A stretch of 64,000 bases of DNA from Desulfobacteraceae bacterium (lineage in GTDB: Bacteria; Desulfobacterota; Desulfobacteria; Desulfobacterales; Desulfobacteraceae), in NCBI GenBank assembly GCA_024225635.1, contig JAAEMK010000108.1, forward strand, positions 36,451-100,450. The letters are read 5' to 3'. Below are positions 35,359 to 43,727 of this stretch, one piece after another. The notes beneath the pieces are model-generated. The model did not search any database. It was not told the origin of the DNA and saw nothing but the letters and a program-made list of their open reading frames with translations. Position 1 is the first letter of the stretch, and every line of letters begins with the position of its first letter. The position numbers and the translations under genes are program-made.

Positions 35359-36432
35359 TTAGTTTTTCAGCAATGACTTGACATGGTCGATGATCTCTTC
35401 GGGCGTGGGAATGTCACCCCCGCACTCTCCATACCATGTCACCGGGCGCTGCCCCTTGACACACCGATCAACATCTTCAACCATCTGCCCCATGCTCAGC
35501 TCGATGCTGACCACATGGCTGCAACTCTCCTTGGCTGCCGCATCATGGACGGCCTGCTCGGGAAAGGGAAACAGGGTCTGGGGCCGTACCATACCGATCT
35601 CGAGCCCTTCCTCTTTCATGGTATCGATGGCTGTCTTGCACACCCGGCTCATGGTACCGTAGCTCACGATGAGAAGCTTGTACTCGGAATCGGTGTTATA
35701 GCCCTCATACCGGATCTCCTCCTCTTTCATCCGCTCGTAACCGGCTTTAAGCAGGAGATTGTGGTCGTTCAGCGCTTTGGGATCGAGGAACAGGGACTTC
35801 ACGAGGTTACGCTTATCGCTTCCCCGGGTCGCCATGCCGCTGGTGGCCCAGTCGTCCTTGTTCATGGGCGTGGGATCGAAATCCTCGGGAAATTCCACCG
35901 GCTCCATCATCTGGCCGATGAGGCCGTCCCCCAGGATCATCACGGGTCCCCGGTATTTTTCAGCCAGGTCAAAGGCCTTCATGGTCATCTCCACGGCCTC
36001 CTGGACACCCTCGGGCGCCATGACCAGAAGCCTGTAATCGCCGTGGCCGCCGCCCTTGGTTGCCTGGAAGTAATCGCCCTGGGAGGGAAGAATGCCGCCC
36101 AGGCCAGGACCGCCGCGCATGATGTTGACAAACACCGCAGGGCAGCGTGCGCCCGCGATATAACTGATGGCCTCGCTCATGAGGCTGACGCCGGGACTGG
36201 AGGAGGTGGTCATGACCCGCTCGCCGCAACCGGCCGCGCCAAAGATCATATAACCAACCGCCACTTCACTCTCGCCCTGGACAAAGACGCCGTCCACTTC
36301 AGGCATCCGTTTTGCCAGGTATTCGGCGACCTCGGACTGGGGAGTGATGGGATAGGCGAAATAATTCTTGCACCCCGCCCTGATAGCAGCCTCACCGATC
36401 GCTTCATTTCCCTTCATCAACACCTTGGCCAT
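35359..36432 (-). CDS. vorB: 2-oxoacid:ferredoxin oxidoreductase alpha subunit, VorB type
   Basis: A 357-aa alpha subunit resembling the VorB (2-ketoisovalerate) group: LMKGNEAIGEAAIRAGCKNY, YPITPQSEVAEYLAKRMPE, TTSSSPGVSLMSEAISYIAG, MRGGPGLGGILPSQGDY. Substrate is probably the 2-oxo acids from valine, leucine and isoleucine, supported by nearby ilvE and acyl-CoA dehydrogenase, but other 2-oxo acids are possible. ATG 36432 overlaps the ferredoxin stop by 1 nt. Confidence 0.92.
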   Translation of the reverse strand: MAKVLMKGNEAIGEAAIRAGCKNYFAYPITPQSEVAEYLAKRMPEVDGVFVQGESEVAVGYMIFGAAGCGERVMTTSSSPGVSLMSEAISYIAGARCPAVFVNIMRGGPGLGGILPSQGDYFQATKGGGHGDYRLLVMAPEGVQEAVEMTMKAFDLAEKYRGPVMILGDGLIGQMMEPVEFPEDFDPTPMNKDDWATSGMATRGSDKRNLVKSLFLDPKALNDHNLLLKAGYERMKEEEIRYEGYNTDSEYKLLIVSYGTMSRVCKTAIDTMKEEGLEIGMVRPQTLFPFPEQAVHDAAAKESCSHVVSIELSMGQMVEDVDRCVKGQRPVTWYGECGGDIPTPEEIIDHVKSLLKN

Positions 36433-36677
36433 CACTTCTCCTCCATTGTTTTTTCAGCGGTTTTTTCCTCGGATCCAGTAATTGTAATGGCCACATCGGG
36501 ACACATGACACAGCACAATGTGCAATGGATACAGTCGTCGGGCCTTGCCTGGTACGCTGGGAAATATCCCTTGGCGCTCACGGTCTCCGATATCTCCAAG
36601 ACATTCTTGGGGCATACCGATACGCAGAGGCCGCAGCCCTTACATCGTTCAGTCTCAATAACATGCTTCAATGCCAT
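36432..36677 (-). CDS. Two-[4Fe-4S] ferredoxin subunit
   Basis: An 81-aa electron-transfer subunit with two CxxCxxCxxxCP-type motifs (CKGCGLCVSVCP and CIHCTLCCVMCP). Start ATG 36677 follows AAGGAG. It precedes vorB and likely takes electrons from the TPP subunit. The C-terminal tail is Glu/Lys rich. Confidence 0.92.
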   Translation of the reverse strand: MALKHVIETERCKGCGLCVSVCPKNVLEISETVSAKGYFPAYQARPDDCIHCTLCCVMCPDVAITITGSEEKTAEKTMEEK

Positions 36678-36693
36678 GAAAACCTTACTCCTT

Positions 36694-37386
36694 TTATGAG
36701 CCTTGCTTCTTCCACGGGGGAACAAGCCGTCTTAAGATGGGTAATACAGGGGTTTCAAACCGTGATAAATCAAGCTTGGGCAACAGTTTCTCATGGGCCG
36801 TAATGAACTCGACCCTGATGCCGGTCCGGTGAGAAAGCTCCTGTATCAGTTCATATCCTTTATAAATGATATCCGGTGTTGTCTCGTCAATGAGATTTGC
36901 ATTGCTCACAAGACCGGTTACTTTCAACTTGGAAGAGGCTTCTATCTCCTCCTGTATTCGCTTGCACCCCTCCACCGTCTCGGTAAAGGGACGCAGGGGA
37001 TTGACCACCTGGATCAGATTAACTTCCCGGCCGGCAAAGGAATCGGCCAGGGCCGCAAGCACGGTGGTCCCCACATCATCGCCGCCGGCATCGAGGATGG
37101 TCAGCTCAGCCGGATTTCGTATCAGCCCCGCCACCTGGGGGGCCAGGATGGGCAGATCGGCGTTCATATACTTTTCTTCGGGCAGCACCACCTTGATTCC
37201 CTTTTCAAAGAGGATATGCCTTGCCTCCCGGGTCCTGAAGTAGGGATTGACAAGATCAAGATCCGCCACCCGGACATCGATACCGGCCGCTTTCCTGTGA
37301 AAGGCAAGGTTTACGGCGGTTTCGGTCTTTCCGCTTCCGTAGTTGCCAACGACAATAACAATGCCCTTAAGTTCGATCTTTCCCAC
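36694..37386 (-). CDS. P-loop ATPase (MinD/CobQ-like) heading the VOR operon
   Basis: A 230-aa protein with a Walker A GNYGSGKTE, a switch-like LDAGGDDVGTTVLAALAD and a MinD/CbiA-like core. I favour GTG 37386, which has AGGAG just upstream, over TTG 37413. The role is unknown. It is the first gene of the operon, 16 nt before the ferredoxin, suggesting a maturation or assembly job for the iron-sulfur enzyme, which is inference. Confidence 0.75.
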   Translation of the reverse strand: MGKIELKGIVIVVGNYGSGKTETAVNLAFHRKAAGIDVRVADLDLVNPYFRTREARHILFEKGIKVVLPEEKYMNADLPILAPQVAGLIRNPAELTILDAGGDDVGTTVLAALADSFAGREVNLIQVVNPLRPFTETVEGCKRIQEEIEASSKLKVTGLVSNANLIDETTPDIIYKGYELIQELSHRTGIRVEFITAHEKLLPKLDLSRFETPVLPILRRLVPPWKKQGS

Positions 37387-37509
37387 GATTCTCCTGTCCT
37401 TAAATACAATCAAACATCATGTTCCCACCCCTTGAAAAGCGGTGGATTTTGCAGAGCTTATTAGTTAAGCAGATTTACAAGGGGTTTGTAAACAAAAAAG
37501 GGGAATAAA

Positions 37510-37851
37510 CTACAGCTGATCCCGTAACAGCTCCTTGAGCAGCTCCCGCCGGTCCCCCTGGATCTCGATGACACCCTGCTTGACCGTACCCCCGGTTCCG
37601 CATTTCTGCTTCAACTCCTTTGCCAGGGCCTTCAGTTCGCCGGGCGGCAGGGCAAGGCCCGTTACCAGGGTCATCCCCTTGCCCTTGCGCCCCTTGGTGG
37701 AGAGGGAGATCCTCACCTTTCCGTCCCCCTCAACCGCCGCCTGCTGCCGTTTCTTGCACTGGCAGTCTCCCACGGGCCTGCCGCACCCGGGGCATATCCT
37801 GCCCGATTCCGTGGAATAGACGAGACCGGAGTTCTTTGTTCGTTTCGCCAT
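37510..37851 (-). CDS. SUI1/YciH-family translation factor
   Basis: A 113-aa protein with an N-terminal zinc-ribbon-like CPGCGRPVGDCQC and a SUI1/eIF1 fold (GKGMTLVTGLALPPGELKAL; KQKCGTGGTVKQGVIEIQGD). YciH relatives affect start-site fidelity in bacteria. Start ATG 37851 follows GGAG. It is monocistronic or the end of an M55-peptidase unit. Confidence 0.9.
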   Translation of the reverse strand: MAKRTKNSGLVYSTESGRICPGCGRPVGDCQCKKRQQAAVEGDGKVRISLSTKGRKGKGMTLVTGLALPPGELKALAKELKQKCGTGGTVKQGVIEIQGDRRELLKELLRDQL

Positions 37852-37927
37852 GGATACTCCATTCATTAAAAATTAACTTACATCGCAACATTGTTATATG
37901 GAACCCGTCCCCCCTGTCAAGGTGTAT

Positions 37928-38818
37928 CTATCCCCGGCGTGACCGCACCCAGGCAAGGGCGGCCCTGCCGTAGAGATTATAAAGGGGCAGGGCCAGGGGA
38001 AGCACCCTGGCCGTAAGGGGGGTGAAATAACAGAGGCGAATCAGGTCAAGGTAAAGCGCCTCCATGTCCCCTGCCCGGAGGTAAATACGGTTCTCTTTTT
38101 GATCAAATCCCCACCGTTTTGCAAGCTTTGCCGCAGCCCCGCGTCCGTCCCGCATTGTTACAACGGCCTCAAAGGGCCCCCTGGGATTGAACACCCGGGC
38201 ATCCCCGTTGCCAAGGGATTCAACCGCCCTTGATGCCAGGCGGTTTCGCCATGCCGGGGCATCAAAGCCGGGGGCGAATTTATCAATGGAATGGCAGTTC
38301 AGCCAGGGCATCTCTCCTTTGGCATACCGGCAGGCCACAGGGCAGCCGGAAAAAAACAGGGGCGCCACCCCCTGGCCCGCCACCGAGGCGGCAAAGAGCT
38401 CGGCCTCGCACATGAGCCGGCCGTTCACCTCAAGCCGTGAGATTCTCGAGGTAAGGGTGTGGGCCAGGAACCCGCAGCTTCCCGACGGGGCGTGCATTCC
38501 CATCATCAACAATGCGGTGGCGCCGTGCATCTCACCCAGCCCCGGCACCGGCCCTGCCCGGTATCCGGAAATAACCTCCGCCCTTGAATCTATATAATCG
38601 GGGAAAAGGTTATGGGCGGTCCTGTGAAAATCCTTCACATACACCGCCTCCGCCCCCGCCTCAAACAATGCCTTTACAACGGCAGCCACGTCAAGGGTCA
38701 TGCCCAGGCACGCATCCGCCCACCCCCGGCCCGACACCCGGGTGGCGTCATAGTTCCGGCAGGCCGAGCTGCCCTCGATATCCGCAATGATCATGATCCG
38801 CTTGTGTCTTATTTCCAT
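37928..38818 (-). CDS. M55-family D-aminopeptidase-like protein
   Basis: A 296-aa protein similar to DppA, a zinc D-aminopeptidase. Ligand segments can be matched: IIADIEGSS (Asp, Glu), VKDFHRTAHN (His), MMGMHAPSG (His) and CEAELFAAS (Glu). It is longer than typical M55 enzymes at the C-terminus. DppA-type enzymes release D-amino acids from short peptides, possibly from cell-wall turnover. Start ATG 38818 follows GGGAGG. Confidence 0.82.
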   Translation of the reverse strand: MEIRHKRIMIIADIEGSSACRNYDATRVSGRGWADACLGMTLDVAAVVKALFEAGAEAVYVKDFHRTAHNLFPDYIDSRAEVISGYRAGPVPGLGEMHGATALLMMGMHAPSGSCGFLAHTLTSRISRLEVNGRLMCEAELFAASVAGQGVAPLFFSGCPVACRYAKGEMPWLNCHSIDKFAPGFDAPAWRNRLASRAVESLGNGDARVFNPRGPFEAVVTMRDGRGAAAKLAKRWGFDQKENRIYLRAGDMEALYLDLIRLCYFTPLTARVLPLALPLYNLYGRAALAWVRSRRG

Positions 38819-38985
38819 AGCCTCCCCGCTCCTGTTCCAGGTCTCTTAGACCGTGACGACCGTTCCGTTTTTTTCCCAATCCCCTGATAATATTTTGATT
38901 TGCCGGAAACAATATGGTATTTCCAGCTAACCAAGGCATTTGTGTGAACAGTGTCATTTTTAATTATAACCTGGAGTTATCTACC

Positions 38986-41454
38986 ATGTCTGAAAAGCAA
39001 CAACCCATAAAAAAAAGAAAATCCTTTCTGAAAAAAGGTTTCAGCAAGCTCGTTGCTGCCGCCGTCAACAGGATCAGCTTTGTCGACATTGCCGAAAAAA
39101 TAGCCAATTCCGAACCGGGACGCCCCTTTCTTGAGCGGTACAAAGAGCTTCCCGAGGATTGGCAGAACACGGAGGAGATCAACCGCATCGCCGTTGACCT
39201 CACCATAGAGCAGCTGGAAGGCGAAGGGGAAACCGTATCGAGGTCCGAGATCGAAGCCCTGATCGACGAGATTGCCATCCGCTACAGCCGCAAGCTCCAT
39301 GAGGACACGGCCAGCTCCCTGGGCCTTGCCTTTGACCAGGTTTTCGACCACCAGAACCCGGAGCTTCCCTTTACCTCCCCGGACAAACGGGAACTCCGGC
39401 ACATTGAAAAGCTGAGGGAATACAAGGAGCAGGGCCTCGGGGTGGTCTACCTCATCAACCACTCCTCCCATCTGGACGAGTTCCTTGTGGATCTCATGTG
39501 GCAGAACCTTGCTTTGGGCCTGCCCGTGTTTGCCGCGGGCCAGAACATGATGGTGATCGAGAGCATTGAAAAAGTGCTCATGACCGGCTCCTACGTGGTG
39601 CTGCGCCAGGGCGCCAGCCGCCACCAGGTGGCGGCCCTGTGCAACTACTGCAGCGCCCTGAGCCGGGCCCGGGCCCAGCAGGGCATCTTCCTGGAGGCCT
39701 GGCGGGGCGGAGCCCGGACCCGGGACGGCAGCCTAAGATATCCCAAGCGCCTGGTCACCCTCAAGGGCGCCATCAATGTCGAGGAAGATGTGGTGATCCA
39801 GCCGGTGGCCCTCTCCTACTCCGCGGTTCCGGAAGACCTGATGATGTGCTCGAGAAAGAGCGGCATGAGCTGGGTGCGGGGCATGGGCCTGCTCAAGACC
39901 CTGGCCAATCTTCCCCTGCATCCCAAGACCTTTTTGTGGCGGTCGGCGGAAAACCTCTACGGACGGGCCTATGTCACGGTGCCGCCCCCCATGCTCCTGA
40001 GTGAACTCAAAGAAGCCCATGCCAAGGACAAGACCGGCATCTCCCTGGATGAATATGTCGCCCTCAACTCCATCAAGGAGATCGCCCGGAACAAGAAAAT
40101 CATGGCAAGCCAGGTAACTGCCCGGGGCCTGGTGCTTGCCCAGAAGCAGGGCTCCTCCGACCTTGCGGCGGCGATTGAGTCGGAGATCCGGGCCATCAAA
40201 GAATACCATATGGACACCTTTGGCGAAGAGCCGGATTTTGAAGACTACATCGTCAACAACTCCGTTGAGGAAGTGATGGCGGACGGCCTCAAGACCCTGA
40301 AGCGCCGGGGCGTCCTGAAATTGTTCGGCAAGGATTATTCAGGCCTTCCCGCGGTAAAGGACGAGATCGCCCTCTCCTACTACGCCACCCACGGCGACCG
40401 GCGGCTCTACTCCCCCACGGCCGACCTGAACATCGTGGTGGTGGGTGCCGGGAACTGGGGATTCGCCCTGGCCTCCCTCATCGGCAACCGCATGCTCGAT
40501 GACAAAAAGTACAACAACGCCAGTATCACCATCTTTGACGCCAGAAAGGATGTTGCCAAGCAGATGGGCCGGCACCGCCAGGGGCCGGGAAGGTTCAAGG
40601 ACAAGATGCTTCCCAAGAACGTCTTTGTCACCTGCGACCACCCCAGCGCCTTTCGAAAGGCCAGCGAAGTGATCGTGGCCTCCAAACCCGAAACCTTTGA
40701 ACAGGATGTGCGCAACATCCTCAAGATTTCGGAACAGCCCCTCAAGATCACCGTGGCCACCCGGGGATTCATCCCGGGCATGAACTGCATCCCGTTCACC
40801 GCGGTCAGACGGCTCGTCTCCGAATACCAGCGGGACGACGTGGAGATCCTCACCCTTGCCGGACCCGTATCCCCAGGTGATGTGGCCGACCCCAAAGAGA
40901 TCAACGGCATCCTGGCAGGACCCATGTCCGTCATCAGGGAGATCTCGGACATGTTTGACCCAAACCCGGCAAGACCGCTTCTGTCCGACGATCCCCTGGG
41001 AGTCCAGGCGGCGGACATCCTTTCACGGGTCTATGCCGTCTGGGTGAATTTCATGACATCCTCCAAACGCATCAGCCAGACCCCGGATATCGGCTACCTC
41101 ATGGCGGCCATCTCCCAAGAGGCTTCCGACCTGTCCATGGCCCTGGGAGCGAACAAGGCGACCTTTACCGCGGGCAGCAATGCCTGGAACGCCACCTTTG
41201 TGGCGGTCTGCCTGGAAGGCGTCTGGCACGATTTCGGAAGAAAGGCGGGCCTTGCCGCGAAAAAGGGCAAGGACCCCAAAAGTGTTATCGAGAAACTCGA
41301 CCGCCAGTGGATTGAGGAGGGCAACAAGCTCCAGTCCCTGACCGACATCAGGGAAGCCCTTGCCTGTGCCGAAAAACTGGGCGTTAAAATGCCGGTCCTC
41401 ACGGAGATGAAAGAAACCTTCTGGGGCCCGGACGAGGAGAACAGCCAGGAATAA
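38986..41454 (+). CDS. Glycerolipid acyltransferase fused to a GpsA-like dehydrogenase domain
   Basis: An 822-aa two-domain protein. Residues about 110-420 are a PlsB-type acyltransferase: block I NHSSHLDEF (HX4D), block II GSYVVLRQGASR, block III FLEAWRGGARTRDG. Residues about 480-815 are homologous to NAD-dependent glycerol-3-phosphate dehydrogenase: Rossmann loop VVVGAGNWGFALASLIGNR, ATRGF, LAGPVSPGDVA, and a GpsA-like C-terminus AEKLGVKMPVLTEMKETF. In the GpsA consensus GVQxGGAVKNVIAI, however, this protein has GVQAADILSRVYAV, so the catalytic Lys and Asn are Ser and Arg, and the later NxR substrate motif is absent. The second domain is therefore probably not an active dehydrogenase. Start ATG 38986 has GGAG 9 nt upstream. 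Confidence 0.85.
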   Translation: MSEKQQPIKKRKSFLKKGFSKLVAAAVNRISFVDIAEKIANSEPGRPFLERYKELPEDWQNTEEINRIAVDLTIEQLEGEGETVSRSEIEALIDEIAIRYSRKLHEDTASSLGLAFDQVFDHQNPELPFTSPDKRELRHIEKLREYKEQGLGVVYLINHSSHLDEFLVDLMWQNLALGLPVFAAGQNMMVIESIEKVLMTGSYVVLRQGASRHQVAALCNYCSALSRARAQQGIFLEAWRGGARTRDGSLRYPKRLVTLKGAINVEEDVVIQPVALSYSAVPEDLMMCSRKSGMSWVRGMGLLKTLANLPLHPKTFLWRSAENLYGRAYVTVPPPMLLSELKEAHAKDKTGISLDEYVALNSIKEIARNKKIMASQVTARGLVLAQKQGSSDLAAAIESEIRAIKEYHMDTFGEEPDFEDYIVNNSVEEVMADGLKTLKRRGVLKLFGKDYSGLPAVKDEIALSYYATHGDRRLYSPTADLNIVVVGAGNWGFALASLIGNRMLDDKKYNNASITIFDARKDVAKQMGRHRQGPGRFKDKMLPKNVFVTCDHPSAFRKASEVIVASKPETFEQDVRNILKISEQPLKITVATRGFIPGMNCIPFTAVRRLVSEYQRDDVEILTLAGPVSPGDVADPKEINGILAGPMSVIREISDMFDPNPARPLLSDDPLGVQAADILSRVYAVWVNFMTSSKRISQTPDIGYLMAAISQEASDLSMALGANKATFTAGSNAWNATFVAVCLEGVWHDFGRKAGLAAKKGKDPKSVIEKLDRQWIEEGNKLQSLTDIREALACAEKLGVKMPVLTEMKETFWGPDEENSQE

Positions 41455-41485
41455 CCCCCAGCGAGATTCAGCATCAACAACCCAC

Positions 41486-41518
41486 GACCGGCGCGTCATC
41501 CCGGATGACGCGCCGGTC
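41486..41518. terminator. Strong hairpin between convergent genes
   Basis: Perfect 15-bp arms GACCGGCGCGTCATC / GATGACGCGCCGGTC with a 3-nt loop, 32 bp after the plus-strand stop. It lacks a T run, so termination is likely but not typical. The rest of 41455-41607 is featureless. Confidence 0.7.
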
Positions 41519-41607
41519 TCCCCCCATGGCCGGGCCGTGGCCTCCTTAATGGAGCCGGTCCGGCTATTTTTTAAACAGAGCCTTCCTAAAGAACCTTGAG
41601 TATCCCG

Positions 41608-42063
41608 TTATTTTGCGAACTTCACCAGGGTGTGGTCTTCTCCCCCAAGGGCTTCATCGATGATCCCTGAGATCACCCTCCAGTCGCCACCGGCAAGCCC
41701 GGCACCGATCAGGGGATAGCCGATTCGCTTGCCGGAAAACCGCGATTTTATCCTTTCAAAAACAGCTCTGATGGCGCCGTAATCAACGATGACGCCTGGG
41801 CCGCTGTAATGAAACTGGGTATAGGCGTTGACGATGGTGACGGCGTGGCCGTCCCGGACAACCTCCGCATGGGAAAAAGAGCCAAGCTTTGACCTGTCGC
41901 CCTCTTTAGTGGCAAGGTCGGCCTCGTACGCTTCCGGGAATTGTGTTTTGACAGTCTTGGCAATGCCGGCCCCCATGGTGCAGAAGCAGTTGCAACCGTG
42001 GATGATCACATCAAACTCTCCATCCATTGCCAGCTTGATCAGGTCTCCATTGACGGTTTTCAT
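41608..42063 (-). CDS. Macro-domain ADP-ribose-binding protein
   Basis: A 151-aa stand-alone macro domain with the ADP-ribose loops IIHGCNCFCTMGAGIAK and YPLIGAGLAGGDWRVI. It resembles the ALC1-like/TARG1/Poa1p type, which removes ADP-ribose or hydrolyses ADP-ribose-1''-phosphate. Similar small macro genes occur in toxin-antitoxin (DarTG) and phage settings, but no DarT lies next to it. Function here is not established. Confidence 0.88.
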   Translation of the reverse strand: MKTVNGDLIKLAMDGEFDVIIHGCNCFCTMGAGIAKTVKTQFPEAYEADLATKEGDRSKLGSFSHAEVVRDGHAVTIVNAYTQFHYSGPGVIVDYGAIRAVFERIKSRFSGKRIGYPLIGAGLAGGDWRVISGIIDEALGGEDHTLVKFAK

Positions 42064-42091
42064 AGAAATTGTCCCCTGTCTTTGAGGCGGA

Positions 42092-43213
42092 TCATGACAA
42101 CAATGTTAAAAATATGCCTGCGGCGATGACCGTTCCAATGACACCCGCCACATTGGGGCCCATGGCGTACATGAGGAGATAATTCTTCTTATCCGCCTCC
42201 TGGCCCACCTTGTGCACCACCCTTGCGGCCATGGGCACGGCGGACACCCCTGCCGCCCCAAGAAGGGGGTTGATCTTTGCCTTTGAAAACAGATTCATCA
42301 GCTTGGCCAGCAGAATCCCGGTCATGGTGCTTATGATAAACGCAAACAGGCCCAGGAAAAAAATAAAGATCACCTTGGGCTGCAGGAAATTCTCGGCATT
42401 CATGGTGGCCCCCACGGGAAGTCCGAGAAAAATCGTTACAATATTCAAGAGTTCATTCTGGGCGGCATGGCTCAACCGTTCCACAACCCCCGACTCCCTG
42501 AAGAGATTTCCCAGCATGAACATGGAGATAAGGGGGGCTGAAGCCGGCACAAGAAGAACGATGATGAACAGGGAGACAAGGGGAAAAAAAATCTTCTCCT
42601 TTTTTTTCACTTTTCGTCCCTTTTTCATCCGGATTTTTCGCTCGGCCTCGGTGGTCATGAGCCGCATGACGGGCGGCTGAATAATGGGCACCAGGGCCAT
42701 GTAGGAATAGGCCGCCACGGCACAGGTGCCCAGAAGGTGGGGCGCAAGCTTGGATGCGAGGAAAATGGTGGTGGGCCCGTCCGCACCACCGATGATGCCG
42801 ATGGTTGCCGCCTCCATGAGATCAAACCCCATGGCATGGGCCGCAAAAAAAGTCAGATAGACACCGGCCTGGGCCCCTGCCCCCAGGAAGATCAGCCTGG
42901 GATTAGCAATCAGGGGGCCGAAATCGGTGAGGGCGCCAAGGCCCAGGAAGATGAGGGGTGGTATGATTTCCCATTGGATACCGTAATGATAAAACCGCCA
43001 CAGCAGGCCTTCCCCCGGCGCCATGAGCCCTGCCAGGGGCAGGTTGACAAGGAGGATGCCAAACCCGATGGGCAAAAGCAGCAGGGGTTCATAATCCTTT
43101 GACACGGCCAGATAGATCAGTGTGAGGCCAATCACCCACATGACAACCATTCCGGGGGTGAGGTAAAAGAATCCCGTGGTCTTGAACAGCATTGAAAAAT
43201 ATTCAGGCATCAT
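42092..43213 (-). CDS. Sodium-translocating decarboxylase beta subunit
   Basis: A 373-aa inner-membrane protein that couples decarboxylation of a carboxybiotin to Na+ export (OadB/MmdB/GcdB family). About nine to eleven helices. Family motifs: GIIGGADGPTTIFLASKLAP and INPLLGAAGVSAVPMAARVV. No alpha (carboxytransferase) or biotin-carrier gene is adjacent, so the substrate (oxaloacetate, methylmalonyl-CoA or glutaconyl-CoA) cannot be assigned. It overlaps by 4 nt a tiny single-helix gene. Confidence 0.9.
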   Translation of the reverse strand: MMPEYFSMLFKTTGFFYLTPGMVVMWVIGLTLIYLAVSKDYEPLLLLPIGFGILLVNLPLAGLMAPGEGLLWRFYHYGIQWEIIPPLIFLGLGALTDFGPLIANPRLIFLGAGAQAGVYLTFFAAHAMGFDLMEAATIGIIGGADGPTTIFLASKLAPHLLGTCAVAAYSYMALVPIIQPPVMRLMTTEAERKIRMKKGRKVKKKEKIFFPLVSLFIIVLLVPASAPLISMFMLGNLFRESGVVERLSHAAQNELLNIVTIFLGLPVGATMNAENFLQPKVIFIFFLGLFAFIISTMTGILLAKLMNLFSKAKINPLLGAAGVSAVPMAARVVHKVGQEADKKNYLLMYAMGPNVAGVIGTVIAAGIFLTLLS

Positions 43214-43344
43214 TTTGACCCCTCCTTTCCGGTTTCAAGCTTGTCCACGACCAGGGCCGTGATCTTGATGGAGAGATAAAGGAGCGCCATTCCGAAGAAC
43301 ACCCCCGTGATACCGGAAATAAAGATAAAAATCGAGTTGGACAT
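43210..43344 (-). CDS. 44-aa single-helix protein, OadG-like
   Basis: A small membrane protein starting at ATG 43344 after GGGGAGGA. It has one helix (SGITGVFFGMALLYLSIKI) and a short basic tail (DKLETGKEGSK). In position and topology it resembles the gamma/OadG subunit of Na+ decarboxylases but lacks the long C-terminal part. Overlap with the beta-subunit gene supports a shared complex. Confidence 0.7.
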   Translation of the reverse strand: MSNSIFIFISGITGVFFGMALLYLSIKITALVVDKLETGKEGSK

Positions 43345-43490
43345 CTGCGGATCCTCCCCTGTATAATTATTCAAGACTGTATGGAAAAACTTTGTAAAAG
43401 ATGAGGACTGTATCTCAATAAAAAGGTATATCAGAGGGGAAGCCGGGATTGCAAAACCTTTTTGAACCGGTACATGAAACATAAGTTTTA

Positions 43491-43517
43491 TTGACACAAT
43501 CTTTTAAAAGGTATACT
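43491..43517 (+). promoter_or_regulatory. Putative sigma-70 promoter for the riboswitch operon
   Basis: TTGACA (43491-43496) and TATACT (43512-43517) with a 15-bp spacer, slightly short. It would start RNA just before the riboswitch aptamer. Confidence 0.5.
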
Positions 43518-43524
43518 GCAAATT

Positions 43525-43598
43525 TGTAAAGCCAAACCTGCCGTAAGGCAGGGACGGAAAGCCATGGGTCTTGCAGAAAAGATCGCCAGGTTGCCCAA
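43525..43598 (+). ncRNA. GEMM-I cyclic dinucleotide riboswitch
   Basis: The RNA shows the GEMM-I (c-di-GMP-I) architecture. AAACC is followed by a stem CCTGCC-GTAA-GGCAGG with a GNRA loop, then GGGACGGAAAGCC, a second stem with GGGTCT, and the closing GGTTGCCC. Compared with the Vc2 consensus, position 21 is C (not G) and position 46 is G (not C), a compensatory pair that I recall from the deltaproteobacterial GEMM-Ib class. Position 20, the base that reads the ligand, is G (43531). G20 favours c-di-GMP, whereas A20 favours 3',3'-cGAMP. Downstream, GTTG/CAAC followed by seven T (43591-43610) could be a weak terminator competing with the aptamer, and a hairpin GGATGC/GCATCC (43683-43714) sits just before the ribosome site. 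Confidence 0.82.
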
Positions 43599-43727
43599 CA
43601 ACGTTTTTTTATGCATGTGGCCGGGTTCCCTTGATCGTAAGGTAATGCGGCTATTTTGTTTTAAGTTTTAATTCTTTTACGGGGATGCTCGGGGAATTGA
43701 TAACCGCTGCATCCTGGAAGGGTTGGT

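Noticed and set aside
43525-43598. Signal recognition particle RNA or a tRNA-like element
   Set aside because: The GNRA-capped stem followed by GGAAAGCC and the closing GGTTGCC matches GEMM-I; SRP Alu or S-domain motifs are absent.
43525-43598. cGAMP-specific (GEMM-Ib, A20) riboswitch
   Set aside because: The C21/G46 features fit that class, but the specificity base aligns to G, so c-di-GMP is the better guess; not fully excluded.
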